Source: Halarcobacter mediterraneus
GTDB lineage: Bacteria > Campylobacterota > Campylobacteria > Campylobacterales > Arcobacteraceae
Length of the DNA: 64,000 nucleotides
Reading direction: 5' to 3'
NCBI RefSeq assembly: GCF_004116625.1
Contig: NZ_NXIE01000002.1
Location: 372,001-436,000 of the forward strand
The notes under the pieces are model-generated. The model searched no databases. It had not been told where the DNA came from and saw only the letters and a program-made list of their open reading frames with translations. Made by a program: the position numbers and the translations under genes. Positions 8,244 through 16,822 of the stretch are shown here, one piece after another (the stretch's first letter is position 1; each line of letters begins with the position of its first letter).

Positions 8244-10601
8244 CTAATCTTTATTACAAACTGTTTTATAAATACAATATTGACAAGTCTGTGTATCATC
8301 ACATTTTATAAAGTTAACACTTTTTGTCTTGAAAGTTTCAAAAATCTCTTTTAATAAATTTAATTTATTATCTAAAACAGTCTCTTCTAAAAGCTTCATA
8401 TTAAATAAATCATAATAAAAACTTTTAATTTTATCAGTTTTAAATAAATTTTCTACAGCTAAGTAATAAAACTCTAATTGGAAATCAACCGCTTTTTCAT
8501 ATGTTCTTTTAGTACTTACTTTTAAATTACTTGAAGTTTTATAATCAAGTACATAGTATTCATCTTTTAATCTATCAATTCTATCAATTTTTCCTTGAAG
8601 CTTTATTCCTTCAAAATCAAAAATAAAAGCTTTTTCCAAAGCAATAATTTCAAAGCCTTCTTTAAATCTTTCTTCTTCATAAGAAATAAAATCTTGAAGT
8701 TTTCTTTTCCAAATTTCCAAGTCTAAATTTAAGAAAGGATTTTCACTTCTGTATTCATTAAATATTTCTAATAATTTTCCATAATTTCTATCTTCTTGCT
8801 TATAAAACTTTTCTAAAGTATTATGAACAATATTTCCTAACTCATATCCTTTTGGTTTTAAAGAGATATCATGCTCTTTTATTTTTAATATGTGATTTAA
8901 ATAAAATTTTCGTTTACATTCAAGAAATTCTTTTAAACTACTTGCACTCCAAACAATCTTTGATAAATCAATATCTAAAATAATTTCTTCATCAAAATGT
9001 TTTAAAGAATGATTATGATAGAGAATATGTTTATATTCATTATCATAAAGTTTATCTTCAATTTCATATTTGTCAAAAATCTTACTTGCAAATCTAGAAA
9101 TCTGGTCACTATCATTTTTTACATAAGATACTGCAATATTCTTTGAGTTTGAAATTAACCTTTTATAATAATACTTTTGAAGATTTTCTCTATCAGTTAT
9201 GGTAGGTAAGTTAACTTTTTGTTTTAAAGCAGTTGATAAGAACTTATCTTTTAGACTTCTTTTAGGAATTAAAGATTCATTAAAATCACATATTATTAAT
9301 GCATCAAATTCAATTAATCTACTTTCCAATAGACCCATTACAGTAATTTTTCCTGAGTTTACATCATCAAGGGTAATAGAAGAAACTTTTTGATGAAAAA
9401 TTTTAAAAGCATCTTTAAAAAGTATAACTTCATCTTGAGAAAAGATTAATTTCTCAAACTTAAAACATATATCATCAAACTTTTCTAGTAAGTCTTTATT
9501 ACTTTCTAAAGATTTAAAATATTTTATTATTTCAGCGTAATTTTCTTTTCTTATTGGTTTATTCCATGCTTTTTTAAATAATTCAGTATAAAAAGATTTA
9601 TCAATATTTAAATACTCAATATTTTTAATTAGTTTTATTTCTTCGTCCACTAAGCTTGAATATATTGCATCTAAAACTTTATATAATTTACTGTTTTCAA
9701 TGCCTATTCCCATCGCATAATTAAAATAAGATTCTTCATCAAAAAGTCTAAGAATATTTGCAAATTTCTCATCAGGTAAAATTAATGCAATTTTTGAAGG
9801 ATCTATACCTTTATCTACAAATTCAGATATTTTTGTTTTAATAAAAGCTATCTGGTTTATTCTAGATGAAAATCCTTTTATCTCTAGGCTCTGAATATTT
9901 TGTTTATCTTCTTTTTGGGAAACTATTTTTTTATTACTAAAGTTTATTCTATATCTATTAAAATTATCAATTTTTAAACCATAATCAATAAACTTTTGAA
10001 TAGATTTTTTATTATATTCATTATAAATAAATTCAATTTCTAAATTTACACATTTAGAAACTTCTTTTATAAGTTCAAACTCAAACTGTGTAAAATAACC
10101 TTCAAAATAAATTTCAATAGCCTCATATCTATTTACAAAATCTTTATTTATATTAAAATATTTATAAAAGTTTATTCTATCAACAGCATTATTTTTATCT
10201 AGTATTTTTAAATAATTATTGTATATACTTCTTAAAATACTCAAATGTTCTTCATAATAAGAATATGTATCTACAAGAGTAATTGAATCAATAGAAATAT
10301 TTTCACTTGCTATCTCTAAAAAAAATCTATATATATAATCACTTTGTTTTAAAAAGGAACTAAAAGAAGAAGAAATACCTAGACTTTTTAAATTTACATT
10401 TTTCACTGCTTCTGTAAGATATAAAAATCTTTGTTCTTCATCAATTAATTTTTTGTTTTCAAAAAAAAGTACTCGTTTAAAAAATTCATCAATTGTTATA
10501 AGAGAGGGTAAGAGAGTATTTTCAAAAGTTGAATTACTTAAATACTCTCTTATAGACCTAGAAGTAGGTTTAACTATAAGTTTTTTACTGCTCAATTGCA
10601 T
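8244..10601 (-). CDS. addB: AddB-like PD-(D/E)XK nuclease of the double-strand-break repair complex
   Basis: A 785-residue protein. The first two thirds resemble an inactivated helicase. The C-terminal third carries the RecB-family nuclease motif (KIDRIDRLKDEYYVLDYKTSS near residue 680). Four Cys can hold a [4Fe-4S] cluster: one in FLECKRKFY near residue 555 and three in CQYCIYKTVC at the C-terminus, an AddB signature. In Helicobacter and Campylobacter AddB works with AddA to resect DNA ends. No addA is in the window. The ATG (10601) lies 17 bases inside the FixH-like gene, so it is the last gene of the cco transcript. The exact symbol is inferred from motifs and context. Confidence 0.8.
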   Translation of the reverse strand: MQLSSKKLIVKPTSRSIREYLSNSTFENTLLPSLITIDEFFKRVLFFENKKLIDEEQRFLYLTEAVKNVNLKSLGISSSFSSFLKQSDYIYRFFLEIASENISIDSITLVDTYSYYEEHLSILRSIYNNYLKILDKNNAVDRINFYKYFNINKDFVNRYEAIEIYFEGYFTQFEFELIKEVSKCVNLEIEFIYNEYNKKSIQKFIDYGLKIDNFNRYRINFSNKKIVSQKEDKQNIQSLEIKGFSSRINQIAFIKTKISEFVDKGIDPSKIALILPDEKFANILRLFDEESYFNYAMGIGIENSKLYKVLDAIYSSLVDEEIKLIKNIEYLNIDKSFYTELFKKAWNKPIRKENYAEIIKYFKSLESNKDLLEKFDDICFKFEKLIFSQDEVILFKDAFKIFHQKVSSITLDDVNSGKITVMGLLESRLIEFDALIICDFNESLIPKRSLKDKFLSTALKQKVNLPTITDRENLQKYYYKRLISNSKNIAVSYVKNDSDQISRFASKIFDKYEIEDKLYDNEYKHILYHNHSLKHFDEEIILDIDLSKIVWSASSLKEFLECKRKFYLNHILKIKEHDISLKPKGYELGNIVHNTLEKFYKQEDRNYGKLLEIFNEYRSENPFLNLDLEIWKRKLQDFISYEEERFKEGFEIIALEKAFIFDFEGIKLQGKIDRIDRLKDEYYVLDYKTSSNLKVSTKRTYEKAVDFQLEFYYLAVENLFKTDKIKSFYYDLFNMKLLEETVLDNKLNLLKEIFETFKTKSVNFIKCDDTQTCQYCIYKTVCNKD

Positions 10602-11151
10602 CAGATTTTAAATAAAAATATCCTATATCATTGCCAATTGAGAAATTTCCAGTAACATTCCAATTTCCTTTTAATGGTAAAGACACCAATTTAGTATATT
10701 TTCCATTTTCTAAGGAAAAATCTTCTTCTGTGAAATCCATTGTATTATTATGGTTAGTTGGCCTCGAAATTCTTAGTTTAATTTTTATATTATCTATTAA
10801 ATTCCCTGATTTATCTGTAATCAAAATAGAAACAGTATTGTTACCTTTAAAAAACACTTTCTTATGTTTCGACTCTTTTTCAATAACCCTTTGAGCTTTA
10901 AACATATCATCAATAATAAGTGCAAACTTTTTATCATTAAAAAGTATTTCAAAATTATATTTTGATTTAAAAGTTCTATTTGATTCTACAACTTCATTAA
11001 AATGTTTATCAAGATCCTGATAAGACTTTAAAAATGTTTCATCTTCATAAACAGGTGTGTTTACAGCTGAATATATAGTCCAAATGATTAATGTAAAAGC
11101 AAATGAGAATAAACCAATAAAAAGTAAAGGCCAATAATTTCTTTTTTTCAT
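10585..11151 (-). CDS. FixH-like membrane protein of cbb3 oxidase biogenesis
   Basis: A 188-residue protein with one N-terminal membrane helix (YWPLLFIGLFSFAFTLIIW) and a periplasmic domain with the FixH/YtkA-like immunoglobulin-type strand pattern (VSILITDKSGNLI, ending KGNWNVTGNFSIGND). FixH-family proteins are accessory factors for cbb3 oxidase assembly or copper delivery. Its place downstream of ccoNOQP supports that. It overlaps addB by 17 bases. The family assignment rests on topology, length and neighbours, so it is moderate. Confidence 0.7.
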   Translation of the reverse strand: MKKRNYWPLLFIGLFSFAFTLIIWTIYSAVNTPVYEDETFLKSYQDLDKHFNEVVESNRTFKSKYNFEILFNDKKFALIIDDMFKAQRVIEKESKHKKVFFKGNNTVSILITDKSGNLIDNIKIKLRISRPTNHNNTMDFTEEDFSLENGKYTKLVSLPLKGNWNVTGNFSIGNDIGYFYLKSDAIEQ

Positions 11152-11164
11152 ATTAAATGTTTTC

Positions 11165-11791
11165 CTATTTTTTTCTTTTCAAAACTGCATACATATACAA
11201 TAAAATACCTAAAATAATCAAAGTATACATAAAAACTCTCCAAATAGTACCAGCTACTTTTCCTGAGCTTCCTATACTACTTTCTAGTTCTATTCCCTTT
11301 GATTCAGCTATAGTATCAGCAATTGCCGCATATCCATTTAAAATAGCTGCACTTGCCTTTGCAAAAGTTGAGTTTTTGTCTTTTGATGCTAGCAATGGTA
11401 CAACATATCCATTTAATATTTCATTTTTTTCTACAACATCTTTTAAACTTGAAGATACAATTAAATTTACATGAGTATCCTCTACTGACATAGTTAACAG
11501 TACATAAGGTTTTTTCAAAGAATCTAAAATTTGAGATTCATGATCTTTTATATATTTAATTTTATCTTTTGTTGAAATATTAGAATCTAATCCTAAAGAA
11601 GACTTTGCATAAACATATATATTTACATTAAGTTTAGCAGAGGTTTCATTTCCAATTTCTTCTATTTTTCCAATAGCTCTTTTATCAATCAGACCATCAT
11701 CACTTAATACATATTTACTTGCATACAAATTTGAAGATAAAAAAAGTAGCAGTGTAATCACTACTACTTTTAAAAATTTTAAACTAGCCAT
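11165..11791 (-). CDS. TPM-domain membrane-anchored periplasmic protein
   Basis: A 208-residue protein with a signal peptide or anchor (FLKVVVITLLLFLSSNLYA), a TPM-like domain (YVLSDDGLIDKRAIGKIEEI near residue 27, then KLNVNIYVYAKSSLG) and a C-terminal membrane helix followed by KRKK. The topology is therefore periplasmic domain with cytoplasmic tail. TPM domains occur in photosystem and respiratory assembly proteins; the function here is not known. Its start overlaps the stop of the 30-codon gene by one base (TAATG), so it belongs to the cco operon. The same position in Campylobacter carries a putative membrane protein, as far as I recall. Confidence 0.65.
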   Translation of the reverse strand: MASLKFLKVVVITLLLFLSSNLYASKYVLSDDGLIDKRAIGKIEEIGNETSAKLNVNIYVYAKSSLGLDSNISTKDKIKYIKDHESQILDSLKKPYVLLTMSVEDTHVNLIVSSSLKDVVEKNEILNGYVVPLLASKDKNSTFAKASAAILNGYAAIADTIAESKGIELESSIGSSGKVAGTIWRVFMYTLIILGILLYMYAVLKRKK

Positions 11792-11883
11792 TAACCTACA
11801 AACACTCTTGTTGAATCAAAAAAAGATAAATATAATGATAAACCAGCTGCTATTACTAATAGTACACCAATAATTTTTTCCAT
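11791..11883 (-). CDS. 30-residue single-helix membrane peptide in the cco operon
   Basis: A complete 30-codon gene: ATG at 11883..11881, TAA at 11793..11791. The peptide begins MEKIIGVLLVIAAGLSLYLS and ends FFDSTRVFVG, which is one transmembrane helix with a short polar tail. A strong AAGGAG ribosome site lies 8 bases upstream, inside the end of the DUF4006 gene, and the stop overlaps the TPM-protein ATG by one base. Spacing and RBS make it very probably translated. Small single-helix subunits are known for cbb3 oxidases (CcoQ, CcoM) and for bd oxidases (CydX), so an accessory subunit is a fair inference. No homologue is recognised by eye. Confidence 0.72.
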   Translation of the reverse strand: MEKIIGVLLVIAAGLSLYLSFFDSTRVFVG

Positions 11884-11884
11884 T

Positions 11885-12127
11885 TTATTTCTCCTTACCA
11901 ACAAGCTCATATTGCTTGATATTGTCAGGGCTAATTGCTTTTAGTCCATTAAGATCTTGGTTTATTTTATAATAATTTGTAGATTCATTTTGTTGAACTA
12001 CAATTGCATTATAAGTTAATACACCTAAAATAGTTAATAGTAAAACTGTTGCAATTAACATTCCAACAATTCCATTAAGAGCAAATAATCCTCTTTCGTT
12101 ATCATTCATTTGTGTATTTCCAGCCAT
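11885..12127 (-). CDS. DUF4006 family small membrane protein
   Basis: An 80-residue protein with a short polar N-terminus (MAGNTQMNDNERGLFALNGI), one membrane helix (GMLIATVLLLTILGVLTYNAI) and a polar C-terminal tail. This matches the DUF4006 family, which in Campylobacterota sits directly after ccoP. It starts 1 base after the ccoP stop (on the minus strand), so it is co-transcribed. A role in cbb3 oxidase assembly or stability is inferred from this constant position only. Confidence 0.75.
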   Translation of the reverse strand: MAGNTQMNDNERGLFALNGIVGMLIATVLLLTILGVLTYNAIVVQQNESTNYYKINQDLNGLKAISPDNIKQYELVGKEK

Positions 12128-12128
12128 C

Positions 12129-13022
12129 TTATTCTCCTAAACTTCTAATATAAGCAGCAACTGCTTTTTCTTGAGTAGGATTAAGTCTTCCTTTGAAGTT
12201 TGGCATCATTCCAATAGAACCTTTTTTCCCATTCTCTAAAACAGTAGTTACAATTGCATCGTCATATTCTACAATATTTGGACCAACGTAAGGCATACCT
12301 TTACCATCTGCACCATGACAAGAAGCACATACTGCATATGCTGCTGGTTGTTCACCTTTAAATCCACCTGCAACATATGAAGAAACTGCATCAATATCAG
12401 CTTGTTCAGTTAACATCATAGGAGGCATACCTGCTGGATAAGCATTAGCAAAGTTGTTTGCACCATTTTTAATGATATATTCAACTTGATCTTTAGCCAT
12501 TCTATTTGTTAAGTTATGAGCCTTACCATTAATACCTTCAGCATCAACACCATGACAAGGTGCACATTGAACTAAATATGTTGACTCACCCATTGCAACT
12601 AAAGTATCTTCTGATGGATTTTCAAATTTTGAAGCAAATCTAGTATTATAATCATTTACTTCTTCATTCCATTGACCAATTTGTGAGAATCCATTTGTAG
12701 GATAACCAATAGTCCAGTACCAAAATAACCAGATAATTGTTCCTATAAAAGCTAATCCCCAACCTGTAGGAATTGGATTTTTATACTCTCCAATACCATC
12801 CCAGTTTTCATCAGCTAATTCACCACTAGCTGTATCATTTTTGATTTGGTTAACATATTTTAAAGCTACAAATACTGTAATAGTAATAATTGCAATAGCA
12901 CCTAAAAATGTTAAACTATTCTCAACTGAAATATCGCTACTTAACGCATCACCCGCAACAATGTAAGTTCCTGCGATTAGAGCAACGATAAGAATAATTC
13001 CACCTATTACCATAGATTTCAT
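12129..13022 (-). CDS. ccoP: cbb3-type cytochrome c oxidase dihaem subunit III
   Basis: A 297-residue protein with three hydrophobic segments (residues about 3-23, 35-57, 88-106) and two cytochrome c domains with haem motifs C-A-P-C-H near residue 156 and C-A-S-C-H near residue 232. Met-containing loops (GMPPMML, SIGMMPNFKGR) are candidate axial ligands. CcoP feeds electrons from soluble cytochrome c to CcoO and CcoN. The N-terminus with a pair of helices before the usual NPxPxxW-type third helix is the Campylobacterota form. It follows ccoQ with 1 base between them. Confidence 0.96.
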   Translation of the reverse strand: MKSMVIGGIILIVALIAGTYIVAGDALSSDISVENSLTFLGAIAIITITVFVALKYVNQIKNDTASGELADENWDGIGEYKNPIPTGWGLAFIGTIIWLFWYWTIGYPTNGFSQIGQWNEEVNDYNTRFASKFENPSEDTLVAMGESTYLVQCAPCHGVDAEGINGKAHNLTNRMAKDQVEYIIKNGANNFANAYPAGMPPMMLTEQADIDAVSSYVAGGFKGEQPAAYAVCASCHGADGKGMPYVGPNIVEYDDAIVTTVLENGKKGSIGMMPNFKGRLNPTQEKAVAAYIRSLGE

Positions 13023-13023
13023 C

Positions 13024-13248
13024 TTATTTCTCCTTCTCTATATTCTCTTTATCTTTCTTTCTATCTTCGAGAGGATCAGATTCTATTGCATCATCATGAA
13101 CTAAATTTGAATATTTTTCAAAATCTCTTTCACCCTTTTTTTGCCTTTTATACATTGAATAAGCATAAGAATAAAATACAATGAATACTATCAAGATTAA
13201 AAAAAACTTTGCATAACCTTGAATTGTCAATAGAGTTTCTTGATCCAT
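13024..13248 (-). CDS. ccoQ: cbb3-type oxidase small subunit CcoQ
   Basis: A 74-residue protein with one membrane helix (FFLILIVFIVFYSYAYSMY) and a charged C-terminal tail (KRQKKGERDFEKYSN and onward). Length, helix position, the Y-x-x-x-K-R-x-K-x-G-E-R-D-x-E-x-Y signature and place between ccoO and ccoP identify it. CcoQ stabilises the interaction of CcoP with the core. Confidence 0.92.
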   Translation of the reverse strand: MDQETLLTIQGYAKFFLILIVFIVFYSYAYSMYKRQKKGERDFEKYSNLVHDDAIESDPLEDRKKDKENIEKEK

Positions 13249-13257
13249 TTTAACCTC

Positions 13258-13941
13258 TTATTTTAAAGAATTTAAATATGCAATTAATGCAACAATTTCA
13301 GGAACTTGACCGTTTGCTACGGCATCTTTAACAGCTTGGTTTTTCATATCAGCAGCAATAGCTTTTGCATCTTCTTTTGCTTTTGCAATTGCAGTTTCAT
13401 AATCACCTAGCTCAACATCAATTTTCCCATCACCATCAATATCTACATCATATGGAGTTTTAAATACTGTTTTAACAGTATACGCTTCAGCATATGCAGT
13501 ATCTAAATCAGCAATATTTGTAAACTGATGAGGATATGCTGGCATAATTGAACCTGGTACTACTGACTCAGGATCCATCATATGATTTTCATGCCAATCA
13601 GTTGTTCTATAATTTCCAACTCTCATTAAATCTGGACCTGTTCTTTTTGATCCCCATAAAAATGGTCTATCATAAGCATATTCACCAGATAATGAGTACA
13701 TACCATATCTATCTGTTTCAGATTTAAATGGTCTAATTAACTGTGAGTGACAAGCATTACAAGAATCTTTAATATAAACTTGTCTACCTGCTAACTCAAG
13801 TAAAGTGTACGGTTTCGTACCAACAGTAGGTCTTGATTGTTTAGCAAAATCAGGAATTACTTCAATAATACCTGCGAATGCAACAAATATAAATACTAAT
13901 ACCGCAAAGAAAAACGGTCTTTGTTCAAACCAATGAAACAT
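13258..13941 (-). CDS. ccoO: cbb3-type cytochrome c oxidase monohaem subunit II
   Basis: A 227-residue protein with one N-terminal membrane helix (FFFAVLVFIFVAFAGIIEVI) and one haem motif C-N-A-C-H near residue 62. Conserved CcoO features include GRQVYIKDSCNACHSQ, DRPFLWGSKRTGPDLMRVG and GSIMPAYPH, whose Met is the likely axial ligand. An insertion rich in Ala, Lys and Asp (residues about 155-215), including D-I-D-G-D-G-K-I-D, resembles an acidic loop seen in related bacteria. It sits 14 bases after ccoN. Confidence 0.97.
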   Translation of the reverse strand: MFHWFEQRPFFFAVLVFIFVAFAGIIEVIPDFAKQSRPTVGTKPYTLLELAGRQVYIKDSCNACHSQLIRPFKSETDRYGMYSLSGEYAYDRPFLWGSKRTGPDLMRVGNYRTTDWHENHMMDPESVVPGSIMPAYPHQFTNIADLDTAYAEAYTVKTVFKTPYDVDIDGDGKIDVELGDYETAIAKAKEDAKAIAADMKNQAVKDAVANGQVPEIVALIAYLNSLK

Positions 13942-13955
13942 TATTACCCTCCTTC

Positions 13956-15425
13956 TTAAGCAGCTACCGGTGTAGCATTTGTAGGTTCTTTATCAAGAAT
14001 TCTTCCTGCAGTTGCAGTTTTATACATATTGTATGCAAACATAAAGAAACCAATTAGGTATAATAACCCACCAACTGCTCTAATTGTATAGTATGGATGT
14101 AATACTGTTACAGTATCAATAAATGAATAAACTAATGAACCATATTCATCATAAGCTCTCCACATCATACCTTGAGTAATACCTGCAATCCACATTGATG
14201 TGAAGTATAAAACAATACCAGTTGTTTGTAACCAGAATTGAGTATCCATTAATGATTTAGAATAAATTTCTCTACCATACATTCTTGGAGCCATATGGAA
14301 TAGTGCAGCCATAACCATAAATACAACCCATCCTAAAACACCATCATGAACGTGTCCTGGAATCCAATCTGTAAAGTGAGCAATTGCATTAACAGATTTG
14401 ATTGATTGAATTGGTCCTTCTATTGTCGATAACATATAGAATGTAGAAGCTAATACCATAAACTTAATTAACGTATTTGTTTGTAATTGTTGCCACTCAC
14501 CTTTCATAGTTAAAAGCATATTAATAGCTGATCCCCATGATGGTAAAATTAATACAATTGACATAACAGAACCCATAGTTTGCATCCAATCAGGAACTGT
14601 AGAATAAATTAAGTGGTGTCCACCAGCCCAAAGGTAAACAAACATTAAACCCCAGAAAGCTAAGATTGATAACTTATAAGAGTAAACATTTTGTCCTGAC
14701 TCTTTTGGTAAGAAATAGTAAATCATAGCAATAATTGGTGTAGTAAATACGAATGCAACAGCATTGTGTCCATACCACCATTGTACTAAGGCATCATTTG
14801 TTCCAGAATACATAGATACTGAGTGAATCCATGAACCATACCCAGATACAAAGTATGTTGGAACTTCCATATTGTTGAATAAGTATAACATAGCAATAGC
14901 AATAAATGTAGCAATGAAGTACCAAATAGAGATATATAATGTTCTTTCTCTTCTAATACCCATTAATCCAAAAATTGATATTCCCCATAATACCCACCAA
15001 ACAACTACTAAAATATCTAAAGGCCATTCTAATTCAGCATACTCTTTTGAAGTTGTAATACCCATAAATAAAGTTACAACTGCTAAAAGAATTGTGATGA
15101 AGTAAAGTGCAAAATGTAATTTTCCAACACCCATTAAAAATGGAGACTCTTTTAAAGATACTTTTAAAACTCTTTGCCCGATATAATACCAACATGCAAA
15201 GATACCACTAAGAGTAAAACCAAAAGCAACACCATTTGTGTGTAAAGGTCTTAATCTACTGAAAGTACCATATTCCCCTGCAAGATTATTTAATCCAGGG
15301 AATGCAAGTTGAAACGCTAGTATAACACCAACTGTCATACCAATGATACCAAACAGAATTGTTGCAAATGTAAAGGCTTTTGCAATTGAGTAATCATACT
15401 CGATTTGTGAACCGTTTTGCATCAA
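13956..15425 (-). CDS. ccoN: cbb3-type cytochrome c oxidase catalytic subunit I
   Basis: A 489-residue, twelve-helix haem-copper oxidase subunit that reduces O2 with high affinity. The His ligands are in recognisable blocks: RPLHTNGVAFGF (low-spin haem), WWYGHNAVAF with the Tyr next to CuB, WAGGHHLIYS (CuB pair) and DWIPGHVHDGVLGW (haem pair). A strong RBS (AGGAGGAG) precedes the ATG. It is the first gene of the ccoNOQP operon that runs down to addB. This is the main microaerobic terminal oxidase of Campylobacterota. Confidence 0.98.
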   Translation of the reverse strand: MMQNGSQIEYDYSIAKAFTFATILFGIIGMTVGVILAFQLAFPGLNNLAGEYGTFSRLRPLHTNGVAFGFTLSGIFACWYYIGQRVLKVSLKESPFLMGVGKLHFALYFITILLAVVTLFMGITTSKEYAELEWPLDILVVVWWVLWGISIFGLMGIRRERTLYISIWYFIATFIAIAMLYLFNNMEVPTYFVSGYGSWIHSVSMYSGTNDALVQWWYGHNAVAFVFTTPIIAMIYYFLPKESGQNVYSYKLSILAFWGLMFVYLWAGGHHLIYSTVPDWMQTMGSVMSIVLILPSWGSAINMLLTMKGEWQQLQTNTLIKFMVLASTFYMLSTIEGPIQSIKSVNAIAHFTDWIPGHVHDGVLGWVVFMVMAALFHMAPRMYGREIYSKSLMDTQFWLQTTGIVLYFTSMWIAGITQGMMWRAYDEYGSLVYSFIDTVTVLHPYYTIRAVGGLLYLIGFFMFAYNMYKTATAGRILDKEPTNATPVAA

Positions 15426-15442
15426 TCTCCTCCTACTAATTT

Positions 15443-15484
15443 TTTATACAAGTCACTTTTCTGTCACTTATCAAGCTAATCATA
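15443..15484 (-). promoter_or_regulatory. Promoter region of the cco operon with an 11-bp direct repeat
   Basis: Reading toward ccoN, AAGTGAC occurs twice with an 11-base start-to-start distance (15469..15463 and 15458..15452), 4 bases before a TATAAA (15448..15443). A second possible -10, TATGAT, lies further upstream (15484..15479). The repeat geometry is typical of OmpR/PhoB-family sites, but its half-site differs from the GCGAAT boxes of the aromatic region. The regulator is unknown. Confidence 0.45.
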
Positions 15485-15590
15485 GCTAAGAGAACCTTAA
15501 ATTTAACAAAAAATTAACAATTTTTTTTTAAGTTTAGTTTAATATTTTATTTTTTTAATAGCTATTTTGATAGTGATTCTAAGAGTAAAA

Positions 15591-16061
15591 TTAGAAGTGA
15601 TTTTTTAAAGCTTGTAAAGCTTCTTTTTTCAAAGTTTTTTGCTTTAAATCTTCTCTCTTATCATGTAGTTTTTTACCCTTTGCAATAGCTACTTGAACTT
15701 TAACCATATTTTTAGAATTAAAATATAATTTTGTAGGAATTAAAGTTACTCCATCTTTTGTCACTTTATTATATAGTTTATCAATTTCTTTTCTATGTAA
15801 AAGTAACTTTCTATCTCTTTTTTCATTTGGTCTATATGTCGAGTGTGCAGTACTTAGATGTGTAATATGAATATTTAAAGCATATATTTCATTTTTAATA
15901 ATTCTTACATGACTATCTTTTAAATTCACTCTACCTTCTCTCATAGATTTTACTTCACTTCCTTCAAGAACAATTCCTGCTTCAAGTGTTTCTAAAATAT
16001 GATAATCATGGTATGCTTTTTTATTTTTAAATGATAAATTTTTTTCTTTATTTTTTGCCAT
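15591..16061 (-). CDS. smpB: SsrA-binding protein SmpB
   Basis: A 156-residue protein that binds tmRNA and takes it to stalled ribosomes. Signatures include [20 protein letters not shown] near residue 13, [20 protein letters not shown] and [13 protein letters not shown] basic C-terminal tail ([20 protein letters not shown]) becomes helical on the ribosome. The start overlaps the ispE stop by one base. The tmRNA gene itself was not seen in the window. Confidence 0.97.
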   Translation of the reverse strand: MAKNKEKNLSFKNKKAYHDYHILETLEAGIVLEGSEVKSMREGRVNLKDSHVRIIKNEIYALNIHITHLSTAHSTYRPNEKRDRKLLLHRKEIDKLYNKVTKDGVTLIPTKLYFNSKNMVKVQVAIAKGKKLHDKREDLKQKTLKKEALQALKNHF

Positions 16062-16822
16062 TATTTAACCTTAAAAAATGTACTTCCAGTTCCACTAAAA
16101 AACCACTGTTTTTTTTCATAATTTTTTAAATCTTTATATATTATTTTCGCAGGCTTATATAAATCATTTGCTACGCTTATGCTACTCTTACTTAAAAAAT
16201 CTTTTGATTTTTCCTTAAAAAGCTTAAAGACTTTTTCTTGATTAATTTCTGTATAAAACTCATCTCTAAACTTTTTAAATATTTCACCTGTATCACACTT
16301 AATATTTGGTGTAATAAGTTCAATATCTAAAATTTCTTCTTCAAATTTTTCTACAATTTCACCAATTCCTGATACATTTGCACTATTATATTCATATATA
16401 AAGAAAGGAACATCAGCTCCAATTTTTAGTGCTATTTTACACAAATCCTCTTTAGACATTTTTAAGTTGCACTCTTCATTCACCATTAAAATGAATGTTG
16501 CAGCATTTGAGCTTCCTCCACCTAATCCAGCAAATTCTGGAATATTTTTTTCAATTATGACTTTGTGATTATTAAAATATTCATCTACTTTTGAAGAGTA
16601 TTCTTTTAAAAGTTCATATGCTTTATAAACAGTATTTCTTTTAATATCACAAGAAAAATTTCCCTCTAAAGTAAATTTAGTGCATTTTTCTTTTTTAAAC
16701 TCAATAATATCGTATAAGGAATATACTCTTACAAATCTTGATGCTAATTCATGATAATTATCTCTTTTACCAACAATTTTTAAAAAAATATTTACTTTTG
16801 CATAAGATTTTCTTATTGGCAT
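16061..16822 (-). CDS. ispE: 4-diphosphocytidyl-2-C-methyl-D-erythritol kinase IspE
   Basis: A 253-residue GHMP kinase of the MEP isoprenoid pathway. The N-terminal [21 protein letters not shown] carries the family Lys and Asp region. The ATP loop [15 protein letters not shown] is near residue 95, and the C-terminal GTGST motif is near residue 245. It overlaps truB and smpB by one base on each side, a tight three-gene unit. dxs of the same pathway is found at 58051 in another unit. Confidence 0.95.
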   Translation of the reverse strand: MPIRKSYAKVNIFLKIVGKRDNYHELASRFVRVYSLYDIIEFKKEKCTKFTLEGNFSCDIKRNTVYKAYELLKEYSSKVDEYFNNHKVIIEKNIPEFAGLGGGSSNAATFILMVNEECNLKMSKEDLCKIALKIGADVPFFIYEYNSANVSGIGEIVEKFEEEILDIELITPNIKCDTGEIFKKFRDEFYTEINQEKVFKLFKEKSKDFLSKSSISVANDLYKPAKIIYKDLKNYEKKQWFFSGTGSTFFKVK

